A DNA stretch of 64,000 nt from Nocardia albiluteola (GTDB lineage: Bacteria > Actinomycetota > Actinomycetes > Mycobacteriales > Mycobacteriaceae): NCBI RefSeq assembly GCF_018860155.1, contig NZ_JAHKNI010000013.1, positions 186,001 to 250,000 of the forward strand, in the 5' to 3' direction. The notes under the pieces were generated by a model, which was not told the origin of the DNA, ran no database searches, and saw only the letters and a program-made list of their open reading frames with translations. Below, piece after piece: positions 8,278 to 17,324 of the stretch. The translations under genes and the position numbers were made by a program. The first letter of the stretch is position 1, and each line of letters opens with the position of its first letter.

Positions 8278-8320
8278 ATTTACTCACCGGTAATATACAG
8301 TGTAAGTTACCCGCGAGTAG
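8278..8320. promoter_or_regulatory. Tandem TetR-type operators upstream of fadE5
   Basis: TTAC-TCACCG-GTAA spans 8280-8293 and a second, weaker copy TTAC-CCGCGA-GTAG spans 8307-8320. The first matches exactly the core found in front of the TetR gene (14289-14302) and between fabG4 and fadA2 (19662-19675). It lies about 120 bp before the fadE5 start in an AT-rich patch that probably holds the promoter. Confidence 0.65.
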
Positions 8321-8413
8321 TGGACGGCGATCCGCCCGCTACCCGATGGAGACCGCGGGCGGGAACGGCAACCCACCGACCCGCACCCAACTCGATGGAG
8401 AGTGAGAAGACCG

Positions 8414-10240
8414 ATGGGTCACTACAAGAGCAACGTCCGCGACCTGGAGTTCAACCTCTTCGAGGTGCTCGGCCTCGGTTCGATCCTCGACGGGGGCGCC
8501 TACGGCGACCTGGACTCCGACACCGTCAAGGAGATGCTGCGCGAGGTACGGCGGCTGGCCGAGGGCCCGCTGGCCGAATCCTTCGCCGACGCCGACCGCA
8601 ACCCGCCGGTCTTCAACCCCGAGACCCACACCGTGGCGATCCCGGAGTCGTTCAAGAAGTCCTTCCGCGCGATGCAGGAGGGCGGCTGGGAGAAGCTGGG
8701 CCTGCCCGAGGAGCTCGGCGGCCTCGGCGTTCCCCGCGCCGTGCACTGGGCCATCAGCGAGCTGATCCTGGGCGCGCAGCCCGCCGCGTACATGTACGCC
8801 GCCGGTCCCGGCTTCAACGCCATCTTCCACAACAACGGCACCGAAGAGCAGAAGAAGTGGGCCAAGATCGCGGTCGACCGCGACTGGGGCGCCACCATGG
8901 TGCTCACCGAGCCCGACGCCGGTTCCGACGTGGGCGCGGGCCGCACCAAGGCCGTCAAGCAGGACGACGGCACCTGGCACATCGAGGGCGTCAAGCGCTT
9001 CATCACCTCCGGTGACTCCGACGACCTGTTCGAGAACATCGTCCACCTGGTCCTGGCCCGCCCCGAGGGCGCCGGCGCCGGCACCAAGGGCCTGTCGCTG
9101 TTCTTCGTGCCCAAGTTCCACTTCGATCACGAGACCGGTGAGCTCGGCGAGCGCAACGGCGTCTTCGTCACCAATGTCGAGCACAAGATGGGCCTGAAGG
9201 TCTCGGCCACCTGTGAGGTCACCTTCGGCGGCCACGGCGTCCCGGCCCAGGGCTGGCTCGTCGGCGAGGTACACAACGGCATCGCGCAGATGTTCGACGT
9301 CATCGAGAACGCGCGCATGATGGTGGGCACCAAGGCCATCGCGACGCTGTCGACTGGCTACCTGAACGCGCTGGAGTACGCCAAGACCCGCGTGCAGGGT
9401 GCGGACCTGACCAAGATGACCGACAAGGCCGCCCCCCGCGTCACCATCACCCACCACCCGGACGTGCGCCGCAGCCTGATGATGCAGAAGGCGTACGCCG
9501 AGGGCATGCGGGCGATCTACCTGTACACCGCCGCGCACCAGAACGCCGATATCGCCGAGCTGGTCTCGGGCGCCGACGCCGACCTCGCCGCGCGGGTCAA
9601 CGACCTGCTCCTACCGATCGTCAAGGGCGTGGGTTCGGAGCGGGCGTACCAGTACCTGACCGATTCGCTGCAGACCTTCGGCGGCTCGGGCTTCCTGCAG
9701 GACTACCCGATCGAGCAGTACATCCGCGACGCGAAGATCGACTCGCTGTACGAGGGCACCACCGCGATCCAGGCGCAGGACTTCTTCTTCCGCAAGATCG
9801 CCCGTGACCGCGGCGTGGCACTGGGCCATGTGGCCGGCCAGGTCGGCAAGTTCATCGAGCGCGAGGGCGGCAACGGCCGCCTGAAGGCCGAGCGCACATT
9901 GCTGGCGACCGCCCTCGAGGACGTGCAGGCCATGGCCGCATCCCTGACGGGGCACCTGATGGGTGCCCAGCAGGACGCGAGCGAGCTGTACAAGGTCGGC
10001 CTGGGCTCGGTGCGGTTCCTGATGGCCGTGGGCGACCTGCTCATCGGCTGGCAGCTGCTCGCGCAGGCCGAGGTCGCGATCAAGGCGCTGGACAACGGCT
10101 CGACCGAGTCGTTCTACCAGGGCAAGATCGCCACCGCGCAGTTCTTCGCCCGCAACGTGCTGCCCGAGCTGACCGCGACACGCGCGGTCCTGTCCAACCT
10201 CGATAACGACATCATGGAGCTGGACGAGGCGGCTTTCTGA
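8414..10240 (+). CDS. fadE5: Acyl-CoA dehydrogenase, FadE5-like
   Basis: 608 residues, the length of mycobacterial FadE5. Acyl-CoA dehydrogenase signatures are 'MVLTEPDAGSDVGAGRTKA' (FAD/substrate loop), 'RFITSGDSDDLF' and the C-terminal 'LYEGTTAIQAQDFFFRK', where the Glu of YEGTT is the expected catalytic base. The family catalyses alpha-beta dehydrogenation of fatty acyl-CoA in beta-oxidation, with broad chain-length range for FadE5. The start ATG 8414 has GGAGAGTGAGAAG upstream. Its neighbours htdX, fabG4 and fadA2 are the same set as Rv0241c-Rv0244c, and a shared operator upstream suggests joint control. Confidence 0.93.
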   Translation: MGHYKSNVRDLEFNLFEVLGLGSILDGGAYGDLDSDTVKEMLREVRRLAEGPLAESFADADRNPPVFNPETHTVAIPESFKKSFRAMQEGGWEKLGLPEELGGLGVPRAVHWAISELILGAQPAAYMYAAGPGFNAIFHNNGTEEQKKWAKIAVDRDWGATMVLTEPDAGSDVGAGRTKAVKQDDGTWHIEGVKRFITSGDSDDLFENIVHLVLARPEGAGAGTKGLSLFFVPKFHFDHETGELGERNGVFVTNVEHKMGLKVSATCEVTFGGHGVPAQGWLVGEVHNGIAQMFDVIENARMMVGTKAIATLSTGYLNALEYAKTRVQGADLTKMTDKAAPRVTITHHPDVRRSLMMQKAYAEGMRAIYLYTAAHQNADIAELVSGADADLAARVNDLLLPIVKGVGSERAYQYLTDSLQTFGGSGFLQDYPIEQYIRDAKIDSLYEGTTAIQAQDFFFRKIARDRGVALGHVAGQVGKFIEREGGNGRLKAERTLLATALEDVQAMAASLTGHLMGAQQDASELYKVGLGSVRFLMAVGDLLIGWQLLAQAEVAIKALDNGSTESFYQGKIATAQFFARNVLPELTATRAVLSNLDNDIMELDEAAF

Positions 10241-10251
10241 CCCCTGCGCTC

Positions 10252-10306
10252 CACGACAAAGCCCCGCGCCCCGGACACAAACCCCAGGTCGCGGGGCTTT
10301 GTCGTG
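10252..10306 (+). terminator. Strong hairpin terminator after fadE5
   Basis: CACGACAAAGCCCCGC (10252-10267) pairs perfectly over 16 bp with GCGGGGCTTTGTCGTG (10291-10306) around a 23-base loop, 12 nt after the fadE5 stop. Confidence 0.85.
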
Positions 10307-10426
10307 CGGGCCGAGCCGCGCGGCCGACCGATCGATGTGATCGATATGGCGTGGCGCATATCTCACATCGATGCCGTGAAGCGGGCACAATACCCTCGGC
10401 GTCACTCGTGGGAAGGGATTCAGACT

Positions 10427-11515
10427 ATGAAACGACTGTCCGCATTTGCCGGAGCGTGCGCGGCGGTCGCGGTGTTAGCGGTCGGAGCCTCCACCCCGGC
10501 CGGAGCGGACCCCAACAACATCAATCCCTTCCCCGGCCTGAACGGCGGCAACACCCTACCCCACCTGCCCGGGTCGACACAGGCGATCTTTCAGCTAACC
10601 GGCATGGCCAGCCCGAACCGCACCGATGCCCAGAACGTGCTCGGCACCGATCTGGGCATCATGTGGGACGACGGGCGCGGCCAGATGATCACCGCCTACG
10701 GCGACACCGCCGGACTCGGCCTGCCGAACCTGTTGGCCGGGAGTGTCTGGGCGTGGCGGTCCAATGTGCTGTACCGCAGCCCCGCGAACGCGGATCCGGC
10801 CCGCGGCATCCACTACACGAGCTTCGTCGACAACCCGCTGCCCAGCCCGAAGATCCCCGGCATCGAGATCAGCTTCATCCCGACCGCGGGCATCTCGGTC
10901 AACGGCGTGCAGTTCATGCGGATGATGTCCGTGCACGACTGGGGGCCGGACGGGCGCTGGAACACCAACTTCTCTACGCTGGCCGCGTCGGGTGACGGCG
11001 GGCAGACCTGGGCGCAGCTGCCCACCACTCGCCGCGCGTCGGACCTGCCCGGCTGGGGCAACTTTCAGCAGGACGCGTTCCTGAAGTCCGGCGGCTACGT
11101 GTACGAGTACGGCACGCCGGGTGGCCGCCACAATCCGGGATTCATCTCGCGGGTCAAGGAAGGCGATATCGCCAACAACGACGCCTACGAGTTCTTCGAC
11201 GGCAAGAACTGGAAGCCCAAGGATCCCACCCAGGCCCAGCCGATCGTCGGCGGCGTCGGCGAGCTGTCGGTGATGTGGAACGACTATCTGCACCAGTACG
11301 TCATGCTGACCACCGACCCGTTCGACTCGGTGGTGATGCGGACCGCGCCGCATCCGGAGGGGCCGTGGGGTCCGGAGCGCGTGCTGGTCGACGTGCGCAA
11401 CCTGCAGACCGCCTACGCGCCGATGCTCTTCCCCTATCAGACCGGCAAGGCCCTGTACTTCGCGCTGGGCATCCACAGCCAGTACAACGTCGTGTTGATG
11501 CGCGCGCAGCTGTGA
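10427..11515 (+). CDS. Secreted DUF4185 protein (possible GH183 endo-D-arabinanase), copy 2
   Basis: 362 residues from ATG 10427 (ribosome site GGAAGGG). A Sec signal peptide runs to about residue 28 ('AGACAAVAVLAVGASTPAGA'). The mature protein closely resembles the product at 5693 throughout: 'NINPFPGLNGGNTLPHL', 'LGTDLGIMWDDGRGQM', 'AYGDTAGLGLPNLL', 'GGVGELSVMWNDYL', 'QTGKALYFALGIHSQYNVVL'. The Asp-rich loops of the propeller are conserved between the copies, as expected for catalytic positions. It would act outside the cell, perhaps on arabinan. The two copies flank fadE5, so a tandem duplication may have been split by insertion of fadE5, or the reverse. Confidence 0.87.
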   Translation: MKRLSAFAGACAAVAVLAVGASTPAGADPNNINPFPGLNGGNTLPHLPGSTQAIFQLTGMASPNRTDAQNVLGTDLGIMWDDGRGQMITAYGDTAGLGLPNLLAGSVWAWRSNVLYRSPANADPARGIHYTSFVDNPLPSPKIPGIEISFIPTAGISVNGVQFMRMMSVHDWGPDGRWNTNFSTLAASGDGGQTWAQLPTTRRASDLPGWGNFQQDAFLKSGGYVYEYGTPGGRHNPGFISRVKEGDIANNDAYEFFDGKNWKPKDPTQAQPIVGGVGELSVMWNDYLHQYVMLTTDPFDSVVMRTAPHPEGPWGPERVLVDVRNLQTAYAPMLFPYQTGKALYFALGIHSQYNVVLMRAQL

Positions 11516-11525
11516 GAGGAACAAA

Positions 11526-11573
11526 AGGCCCCGTGCGGTTGCCGGGTCGGGGGTCTGGCAACTGCACGGAGCC
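11526..11573 (+). terminator. Hairpin terminator after DUF4185 copy 2
   Basis: GGCCCCGTGCGGTTGCC pairs with GGCAACTGCACGGAGCC with two non-Watson-Crick positions, 10 nt after the stop codon. Confidence 0.75.
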
Positions 11574-11752
11574 GATCTGTATATCGGCGCCTCCGCTGCC
11601 GTGTTACATCACTTTCGGGCGGACCGGAGAGATGCGATACGAGGCGGAAGAGGACAATCGAGAAAAGTTGCGGCGGGACTGGTTCACTGAGTGCGCCGCC
11701 ACGTGAGTGAGCTCGGCCCCGCCGGCGCTCGGAGACGACTCGAGGAGAAGGT

Positions 11753-12781
11753 ATGCAGCTGGGAATGATCGGCCTCGGCCGGATGGGCGCCAACATCGTG
11801 CGCCGCATCGTCAAGGACGGGCATACCGCGGTCGGCTACGCCCGCCGCGAGGAGCAGATCAAGGAGTTCACCGACGAGCTGGGCGACAAGTTCACCGGCG
11901 CCACCGACTACAAGTCGTTCGTGGCGCTGCTGGAGGCGCCGCGCGTCGTCTGGGTGATGATCCCCGCCGGTGCGACCGGTGCGGTCATCGACGAGATCGC
12001 CGAGCTGCTGGACCCGGGCGACATCATCATCGACGGCGGGAACAGCCGCTACCACGAGGACATCGCGCGCGCGAAGGAGCTCGCGCCCAAGAACATTCAC
12101 TACCTGGACATCGGCACCTCGGGCGGCGTGTGGGGCCTCGAGCGCGGCTACTGCCTGATGGTCGGCGGCGAGGCCGAGACCGTGGCGCACATCGAGCCCC
12201 TGCTGAAGTCGATCGCACCCGGTGTGGACGCGGCGGAGCGCACGCCCGGCCGCACCGGCGAGCCGTCCCGCGCCGAGCAGGGCTACCTGCACTGCGGCCC
12301 GGCCGGCGCCGGCCACTTCGTGAAGATGGTGCACAACGGCATCGAGTACGGCGCGATGGCCGCCTACGCCGAGGGCCTGAACATCCTGCACAAGGCCAAT
12401 GTCGGCGCGCAGGCCAGCGATTCGCACTCCGCCGAGGAAACCCCGCTGGACAACCCCGAGTACTACCAGTACGACATCGACGTCCCCGAGGTCACCGAGC
12501 TGTGGCGGCGCGGTTCGGTGGTCGCGTCCTGGCTGCTCGACCTGACCGCGCAGCAGCTGCACATGGATCCCTCGCTGTCCTCGTTCGGCGGCCGGGTCTC
12601 CGATTCCGGTGAGGGCCGCTGGACGGTCAGCGCCGCGATCGACGAGGGCGTCCCGGCCCCGGTCCTGTCGGCCGCGCTGTTCGCCCGCTTCTCCTCGCGC
12701 GGCGAATCGCTGTACGCGGACAAGGTGCTCTCGGCGATGCGCAAGGGCTTCGGCGGGCACAACGAGCTGCCTGCGAAATAG
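11753..12781 (+). CDS. gnd: 6-phosphogluconate dehydrogenase, decarboxylating (short type)
   Basis: 342 residues, the short bacterial form (about 300-340 residues) rather than the 470-residue form. The N-terminal dinucleotide fold begins 'MQLGMIGLGRMGANIVRR'. The substrate motif 'IIDGGNSRYHEDI' and the catalytic segment 'GPAGAGHFVKMVHNGIEYG' with its Lys are intact. It oxidises 6-phosphogluconate to ribulose 5-phosphate with CO2 release in the pentose phosphate pathway. Short-type enzymes often prefer NAD; this is not readable here. ATG 11753 follows GAGGAGAAGG. A strong terminator closes the gene. Confidence 0.95.
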   Translation: MQLGMIGLGRMGANIVRRIVKDGHTAVGYARREEQIKEFTDELGDKFTGATDYKSFVALLEAPRVVWVMIPAGATGAVIDEIAELLDPGDIIIDGGNSRYHEDIARAKELAPKNIHYLDIGTSGGVWGLERGYCLMVGGEAETVAHIEPLLKSIAPGVDAAERTPGRTGEPSRAEQGYLHCGPAGAGHFVKMVHNGIEYGAMAAYAEGLNILHKANVGAQASDSHSAEETPLDNPEYYQYDIDVPEVTELWRRGSVVASWLLDLTAQQLHMDPSLSSFGGRVSDSGEGRWTVSAAIDEGVPAPVLSAALFARFSSRGESLYADKVLSAMRKGFGGHNELPAK

Positions 12782-12790
12782 ATCTCGCAC

Positions 12791-12827
12791 AGACTGCCCC
12801 GCACCGAAACTCGGTGCGGGGCAGTCT
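12791..12827 (+). terminator. Perfect hairpin terminator after gnd
   Basis: AGACTGCCCCGCACCGA and TCGGTGCGGGGCAGTCT form a 17-bp perfect stem with an AAC loop, starting 9 nt after the stop codon. Confidence 0.92.
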
Positions 12828-12999
12828 CGTTCCGGGCTTGCCGGATCCCCCGGGCCTTCGGCCCACCGCCGGAGGGGCTCGGGCTGAACGGGCGGTGGCC
12901 GGGAACGCGCGCGCATCGCACTGGCGCCGGGACCGTCGCTCACAGCCTGACACACGTGCTCCCAACTACCAGGGGTTAGGCAACCCGCGCCGCGGCGGC

Positions 13000-13005
13000 T
13001 ACGGT
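13000..13005 (+). promoter_or_regulatory. -10 hexamer of the lpqI-like gene
   Basis: TACGGT lies 8 nt before ATG 13014, so the transcript is probably leaderless. Confidence 0.5.
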
Positions 13006-13013
13006 CGGAAGTC

Positions 13014-14180
13014 ATGCGCAACCTTCCCGGGATCGTGCTCGCAGTGGTGGCGGTCGGGCTGACCGCCTGTTCCAGCGGCTCCACCTCCTCGGCGCCGTCG
13101 AGCTCGGCGCCGTCGAGCACCACCGGCGCGGCCCGCACGAGCAGCCCGACCACCACCAAGTCCCAGCTCGACTGCGACGCGGGCTATCTCGCGCAGTTCA
13201 GCACCCGCCAGAAGCTGGCGCAGCTGCTGACCGTCGGCGTCAAGGACACCGCGGATGCGGAGAACGTGGTGCGCACCGAGCAGGTCGGCGGCATCTTCGT
13301 CGGCAGCTGGACCGCCCCGGCCCTGGTCGCGAACAAGCAGATCGACCAGGTCAAGGCGGCCGCGCGGGTGCCGCTGATGGTGACCATCGACGAGGAGGGC
13401 GGCCGGGTCTCGCGGCTGAAGGACCTGATCGGGGCGGTGCCCTCGGCCCGGGTCGCCGCGAATACGGTCTCGGCCGACGAGTTCTACCAGCAGAGCCTCG
13501 CGCGCGGGCAGGCGATGAAGAACCTGGGCATCACGGTCGACTTCGCGCCCGATACCGACGTCAGCGACGAACCCGCGGACGCCGTCATCGGCGATCGCTC
13601 GTTCTCCAACGATCCGAACGTGGTGACGCAGTACGCCGGCGCCTTCATCCGGGCCATGCACGATGCCGGGGTCGGCACGGTCATGAAGCATTTCCCCGGC
13701 CACGGCCACGGTTCGGGCGATTCCCACACCGGCGCGGTGCGCACCCCACCGCTGGCCCAGCTGCAGAACGACGATCTGGTGCCGTACCGCAACCTGATCG
13801 GCTCGGGTGCGGCGGTCATGGTCGGGCATCTCGACGTGCCGGGGCTGACCGCTCCGAACGTCCCGGCCAGCATCAGCCCGCAGGCGATGGCGCTGTTGCG
13901 TCAGGGCACCGGTTACAACGCCGCACCCTACAACGGCCCCATCTTCACCGACGACCTCAGCGGAATGGCCGCGATCACCAGCCGGATGGACATCGAGGAC
14001 GCGGTCGCCGCGGCGCTGGAGGCCGGGGCCGACAGCGCGCTGTGGATCAGCACGAATGCGGTGACCCAGGTGCTGAACCGGCTCGAGCAGGAGGTGAGCT
14101 CCGGTCGGCTGCCGCTCGCGCGGGTGAACGAGTCGGTGCTGCGGATTGCCCGGTACAAGGGCATCCCGCTGACCTGCTGA
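13014..14180 (+). CDS. lpqI: LpqI-like GH3 lipoprotein (NagZ-type beta-N-acetylglucosaminidase)
   Basis: 388 residues with a lipoprotein signal peptide and lipobox LTAC (Cys near residue 20), followed by a Ser/Thr-rich linker. The GH3 domain carries 'MVTIDEEGGRVSRLKDL' and the NagZ signature 'KHFPGHGHGSGDSHTG', with the Asp-Ser-His dyad used by NagZ enzymes as acid/base. It would remove N-acetylglucosamine from muropeptides at the outer face of the membrane during peptidoglycan recycling. The TetR gene follows directly, the same order as Rv0237-Rv0238. Confidence 0.92.
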   Translation: MRNLPGIVLAVVAVGLTACSSGSTSSAPSSSAPSSTTGAARTSSPTTTKSQLDCDAGYLAQFSTRQKLAQLLTVGVKDTADAENVVRTEQVGGIFVGSWTAPALVANKQIDQVKAAARVPLMVTIDEEGGRVSRLKDLIGAVPSARVAANTVSADEFYQQSLARGQAMKNLGITVDFAPDTDVSDEPADAVIGDRSFSNDPNVVTQYAGAFIRAMHDAGVGTVMKHFPGHGHGSGDSHTGAVRTPPLAQLQNDDLVPYRNLIGSGAAVMVGHLDVPGLTAPNVPASISPQAMALLRQGTGYNAAPYNGPIFTDDLSGMAAITSRMDIEDAVAAALEAGADSALWISTNAVTQVLNRLEQEVSSGRLPLARVNESVLRIARYKGIPLTC

Positions 14181-14285
14181 CCTGCTGACCGGAATGCGGG
14201 CTTCCCGGCACACCGCCGGGTGCCGTACGCTGCCCCCTTCGGCCCCGACCGGGCAGCAACTATGCAGCAAAGTCCGGGTCGAGGG

Positions 14286-14305
14286 AACTTACCTTGGAGT
14301 AAGAT
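14286..14305. promoter_or_regulatory. TetR-type operator, probably autoregulatory
   Basis: ACTTAC-CTTGGA-GTAAGA contains the core TTAC-N6-GTAA (14289-14302) about 35 bp before the TetR start. A further half-site GTAAGT follows at 14306-14311. The position suits repression of the gene by its own product. Confidence 0.65.
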
Positions 14306-14334
14306 GTAAGTTTCACGATGGCCTAGGAGTGTGC

Positions 14335-14946
14335 ATGGCGGGCGGTACGAAACGGCTCCCCCGAGCGGTTCGTGAACAGCAGATGCTGGACGCCGCCGTC
14401 GAGGTCTTCTCCCGCAAGGGATACCACGACACGTCGATGGATGCCATCGCCGCCGAGGCCAGTATCTCCAAACCGATGCTCTACCTGTACTACGGCTCCA
14501 AGGACGAGCTGTTCCGGGCCTGCATCGCGCGCGAGAGCCTGCGCTTCATCGAGGCCGTCGCGGTAGCCGGCAATCCGCAGCTGACCCCGCACGAGCAACT
14601 GCGCGCGGGGCTCGAGGCCTTCCTGTCCTACGTCGACAACAACCGGCTGTCCTGGCAGGTGCTGTACCGGCAGGCATTGGGCCAGCAACCGTTCGCCTCG
14701 GAGATCGCCAACAGCCGCGAGCGCATCATCGAGCTGACCGCGAAACTGCTCGAGTCCAGTGCCAAATACGCCGAGCCCGGCACCAATTTCGACATCGTCT
14801 CCGTCGCGGTGATCGGCGCCGGCGAGGCCATCGCCGACCGGATCGCCAGCGGCGAGGTCGAGGTGGCCGAGGCGGTCAACCTCCTCGACGATCTGGCCTG
14901 GCGCGGTCTGGCGGGCAAGAAGAAGGCCGAGGAGCCCTCGCGCTGA
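14335..14946 (+). CDS. TetR family transcriptional regulator (Rv0238-like)
   Basis: 203 residues from ATG 14335 (TAGGAG upstream). The N-terminal helix-turn-helix is typical: 'REQQMLDAAVEVFSRKGYHD', 'TSMDAIAAEASISKPMLYLY'. The C-terminal ligand domain is alpha-helical, and the charged tail 'LAGKKKAEEPSR' is extra. It lies in the place of Rv0238, between the lpqI and htdX-fabG4-fadA2 genes. The TTAC-N6-GTAA motif before it recurs at fadE5 and fabG4/fadA2, so it is the best candidate for a local regulator of this fatty-acid set, presumably sensing an acyl-CoA. Ligand and targets are inference. Confidence 0.9.
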   Translation: MAGGTKRLPRAVREQQMLDAAVEVFSRKGYHDTSMDAIAAEASISKPMLYLYYGSKDELFRACIARESLRFIEAVAVAGNPQLTPHEQLRAGLEAFLSYVDNNRLSWQVLYRQALGQQPFASEIANSRERIIELTAKLLESSAKYAEPGTNFDIVSVAVIGAGEAIADRIASGEVEVAEAVNLLDDLAWRGLAGKKKAEEPSR

Positions 14947-15048
14947 TCCCGCTCGCCGGTTGCGCTGGTGCGCAACGTTTGTCAGAGTGCACTGCGGGTT
15001 GTGACAGCGGTGCGGCCCTCGTGGCCGACGATCGACGGGGGCGGATCT

Positions 15049-15555
15049 TTGTTCGGGCTTCTGAAGCCATGCGCGCACAGTGGGGCGAAATACGGTGTCG
15101 GCGCACGGGAATTGAGCGCCCAGATGTGCGGGCTGTGCCTGGGCCTGCGCGACGGGCACGGCCAGATGGCCCGCGCGGCAACCAATACCGATGCCATCGT
15201 GCTCAGCGTGCTGACCGAGGCACAGCGGCCCCAGGCGGCCGGGCGCAGCACGGCGGGTCCGTGCCCGCTGCGCGGGATGCGGCGCGCGAGCGTGGCCTCG
15301 GCCGAGTCTCCCGGCGTTCGGCTGGCCGCGACGGCGTCGTTGCTCCTGGGAGCGGCCAAGGTTCGCGATCACGTGGACGACGGCGAGGCGGGCGCGCTGC
15401 GGGCGCGGCCGATGGGGATGGTCGCCGACCGCTGGTTCGACCGGGCACGCGCCGGGGCCGCGGACATCGGCCTCGACCTCGCGCCGCTGATCGAGGCGAT
15501 CGGCGAGCAGGCACTGATCGAGCGCACAATGGCTGCGGCGCAGAATGATTCGTAG
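15049..15555 (+). pseudogene. DUF5685 family protein, N-terminal part, cut by an in-frame TAG
   Basis: 168 codons from TTG 15049. The sequence matches the first half of DUF5685 proteins: 'FGLLKPCAHSG', 'CGLCLGLRDGHGQMARAATN', 'AGPCPLRGMRRA', 'VRLAATASLLLGAAKVRDHV'. The conserved cysteines (Cys-x-x-Cys in CGLC and CPLR) suggest metal binding. The frame meets TAG at 15553-15555 and then stays open in the same frame into the second half of the same domain (15595 onward). Either the gene is newly inactivated, the two halves are made as separate proteins, the stop is read through, or there is a base-call error. Function unknown. Confidence 0.65.
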
Positions 15556-15594
15556 GGACGAGAACGCAATCGGACGGCCGGCGCGGACCCGGCC

Positions 15595-17133
15595 GTGGAC
15601 ACCGATGACGCTGGCAACTCCGGCCAAGTCGGCGCCGATCGTCACCGCTTGCTACAGCGATTCCGGCGGGCGGATCGGCGTTCGGAATCCGAGCACGACG
15701 GCTCGACTCACGACTCGGACGAGGTGTCCGCCGCACCCGAACGGCGCACCGCGATGCTGGCCCGACTGACCCGGGCCACGCAGCTGTGCACGGCCGAATT
15801 GTTCGCGCACAGTGCGGTTCTGGCCGGACGGCCGGAGAATGCGTCCGCGCTGCGGGATGCGGGGTGGCACTTCGGGCGGATCGCGCATTTGGCCGACGCC
15901 ATCGAGGACCTGGACGAGGACCGGCAGCGGGGGAAGTTCAATCCGCTGGCCGCGACCGGAACCAGCACCGAGGAGGCGTACGGCCTGCTGCGCGAATCGA
16001 ATTCGCGGGTCGAGGAGGCGCTGTGGCGGGCCGGGCTGGCGGGCGTGCCGACGGTACGCTGGGCCCTGCTGGATCCGCTGACCGGGGTGGTGCGCCGGAT
16101 GCGGCGGGCGGTTCGGGCGGCCTGTTCCGAGGCGGGCCACACCTGTTCGCACGGGCAATGCGGAAACTCGAAGTCCGACCGCACGATTCCGGGATCGGTG
16201 GATGCCTCGCGCACGGTGCAGTTGCTCGGATTCCCCGTCGTGCTGGGGCGCGTGGAGATTTCGGGCGTGCACGGTGGGCGGCACGGTCTCGTGAAGACTC
16301 ACGACGCGCGCGACCGGCGGCACAGCCTCGTGAAGACCGACTACGCGCACGACGAGCGGCACAGTCTTGTGCGGGTTCCGGACGCACACGACGACGCGCG
16401 GCGGGATCTCGTGCACGCGGTGGTCAGTGCGTCGAGCTCGCGATCTGCACTGCACGATCCCGTCCTGCGGGGTCCCGGGCAACCGGATCCCTATGGCCCG
16501 CAGCGCGGTCAGCCGTACCAGCCGGGGCCGTACCCCAGGCAACCCGACCCATATCCCCCGCAACCGGGCGCGAATCCGTATGGCCCGCACCCCGGGCGGG
16601 AGCCCTACGCTCCGCAACCCGGTCCAAATCCCTACGGCCCCACACCCGGTCCGAATCCCTACGGCCCCACACCGGGTTCTGATCCGTACCGTCAACCACC
16701 GGGCGGGGATCCGAACCGTCCACAACCCGGTGCAGACCCATACGGCCCTGGTCCCGGTGACCCGTACCGGCAGAACCCTTATGGCCCCGGGCAACCCGGC
16801 CAACAACCCGGCGCGCCCCATTTCGGCCAGGGTTCACAGCAGGCGTACGACAACCAGCAATTCGACTACAAGCCCGACGATCTCACCACCGTACCCGGCG
16901 GCCGCCCACCGGCGGAGCCGCCGAGCGGCTGCTGGGACAGCATCGGCATCCTCTGCTTTTCCTACTGCACCGGTTACGCCTGCTGTGCCGAACATCGCGG
17001 CCCGTGCAAGGGCGAGCGCCATCAGGCGTGCTGGCGGACGGCCGAGTGTGACGATTGCTGCTGTGATTGCAGTTGCGACTGCTGCTGCGACACTAGTTGC
17101 GACTGCTGCTGTGACGGATGCTGCGACTGCTGA
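15595..17133 (+). pseudogene. DUF5685 family protein, C-terminal part with Pro-rich repeats and Cys-rich tail
   Basis: 512 codons in the same frame as the fragment at 15049. Residues 40-150 continue the DUF5685 domain ('AELFAHSAVLAGRPENASAL', 'GRIAHLADAIEDLDEDRQRG'). A triplicate 13-residue repeat (RHSLVKTDYAHDE type, 16279-16395) follows, then a long Pro/Gly/Tyr region built from 'NPYGPTPGP' units (about 16470-16820) and a tail with 17 cysteines in its last 34 residues. No good ribosome site precedes GTG 15595. The Cys/Asp tail looks like a metal-binding module. The intact gene would run 15049-17133. Confidence 0.65.
16279..16425 (+). repeat. 39-bp in-frame tandem repeat (3 full copies plus a part)
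   Basis: Three consecutive 13-residue units (16279-16317, 16318-16356, 16357-16395) share the pattern R-H-x-L-V-x-x-x-x-A-x-D-x, with a decayed fourth copy to about 16425. Copy number may vary between strains. Confidence 0.75.
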
Positions 17134-17143
17134 AATCACAAGA

Positions 17144-17215
17144 ACCGCACACCTTTCCGGCGGTGCGCTATCGGATCCCCCATGCGACCCGATAATCGGC
17201 CGGAAAGGTGCGCGG
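17144..17215. terminator. Two-tiered hairpin between DUF5685 and htdX
   Basis: CACCTTTCCGGC pairs with GCCGGAAAGGTG over 12 bp. Inside its loop TATCGG pairs with CCGATA. It lies between convergent genes and may serve both strands. Confidence 0.6.
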
Positions 17216-17324
17216 CCCTGTTGTTCAGCTCGGTGCGGCGGATCCCGCGGCGCCCCACCAAGCCCGGAGACGGCAGCGCAGCATCACCGCACCGGGCCCG
17301 CGGTGGCACCGCGGTACAGCCCGC

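Noticed and set aside
10360..10378. CRP-like half-site before DUF4185 copy 2
   Set aside because: TCACA is present but the facing half (TGGCG) fits at only two of five positions.
16424..16837. Antisense frame in the Pro-rich part of the DUF5685 gene
   Set aside because: It mirrors the NPYGP repeats and has no independent start signal.
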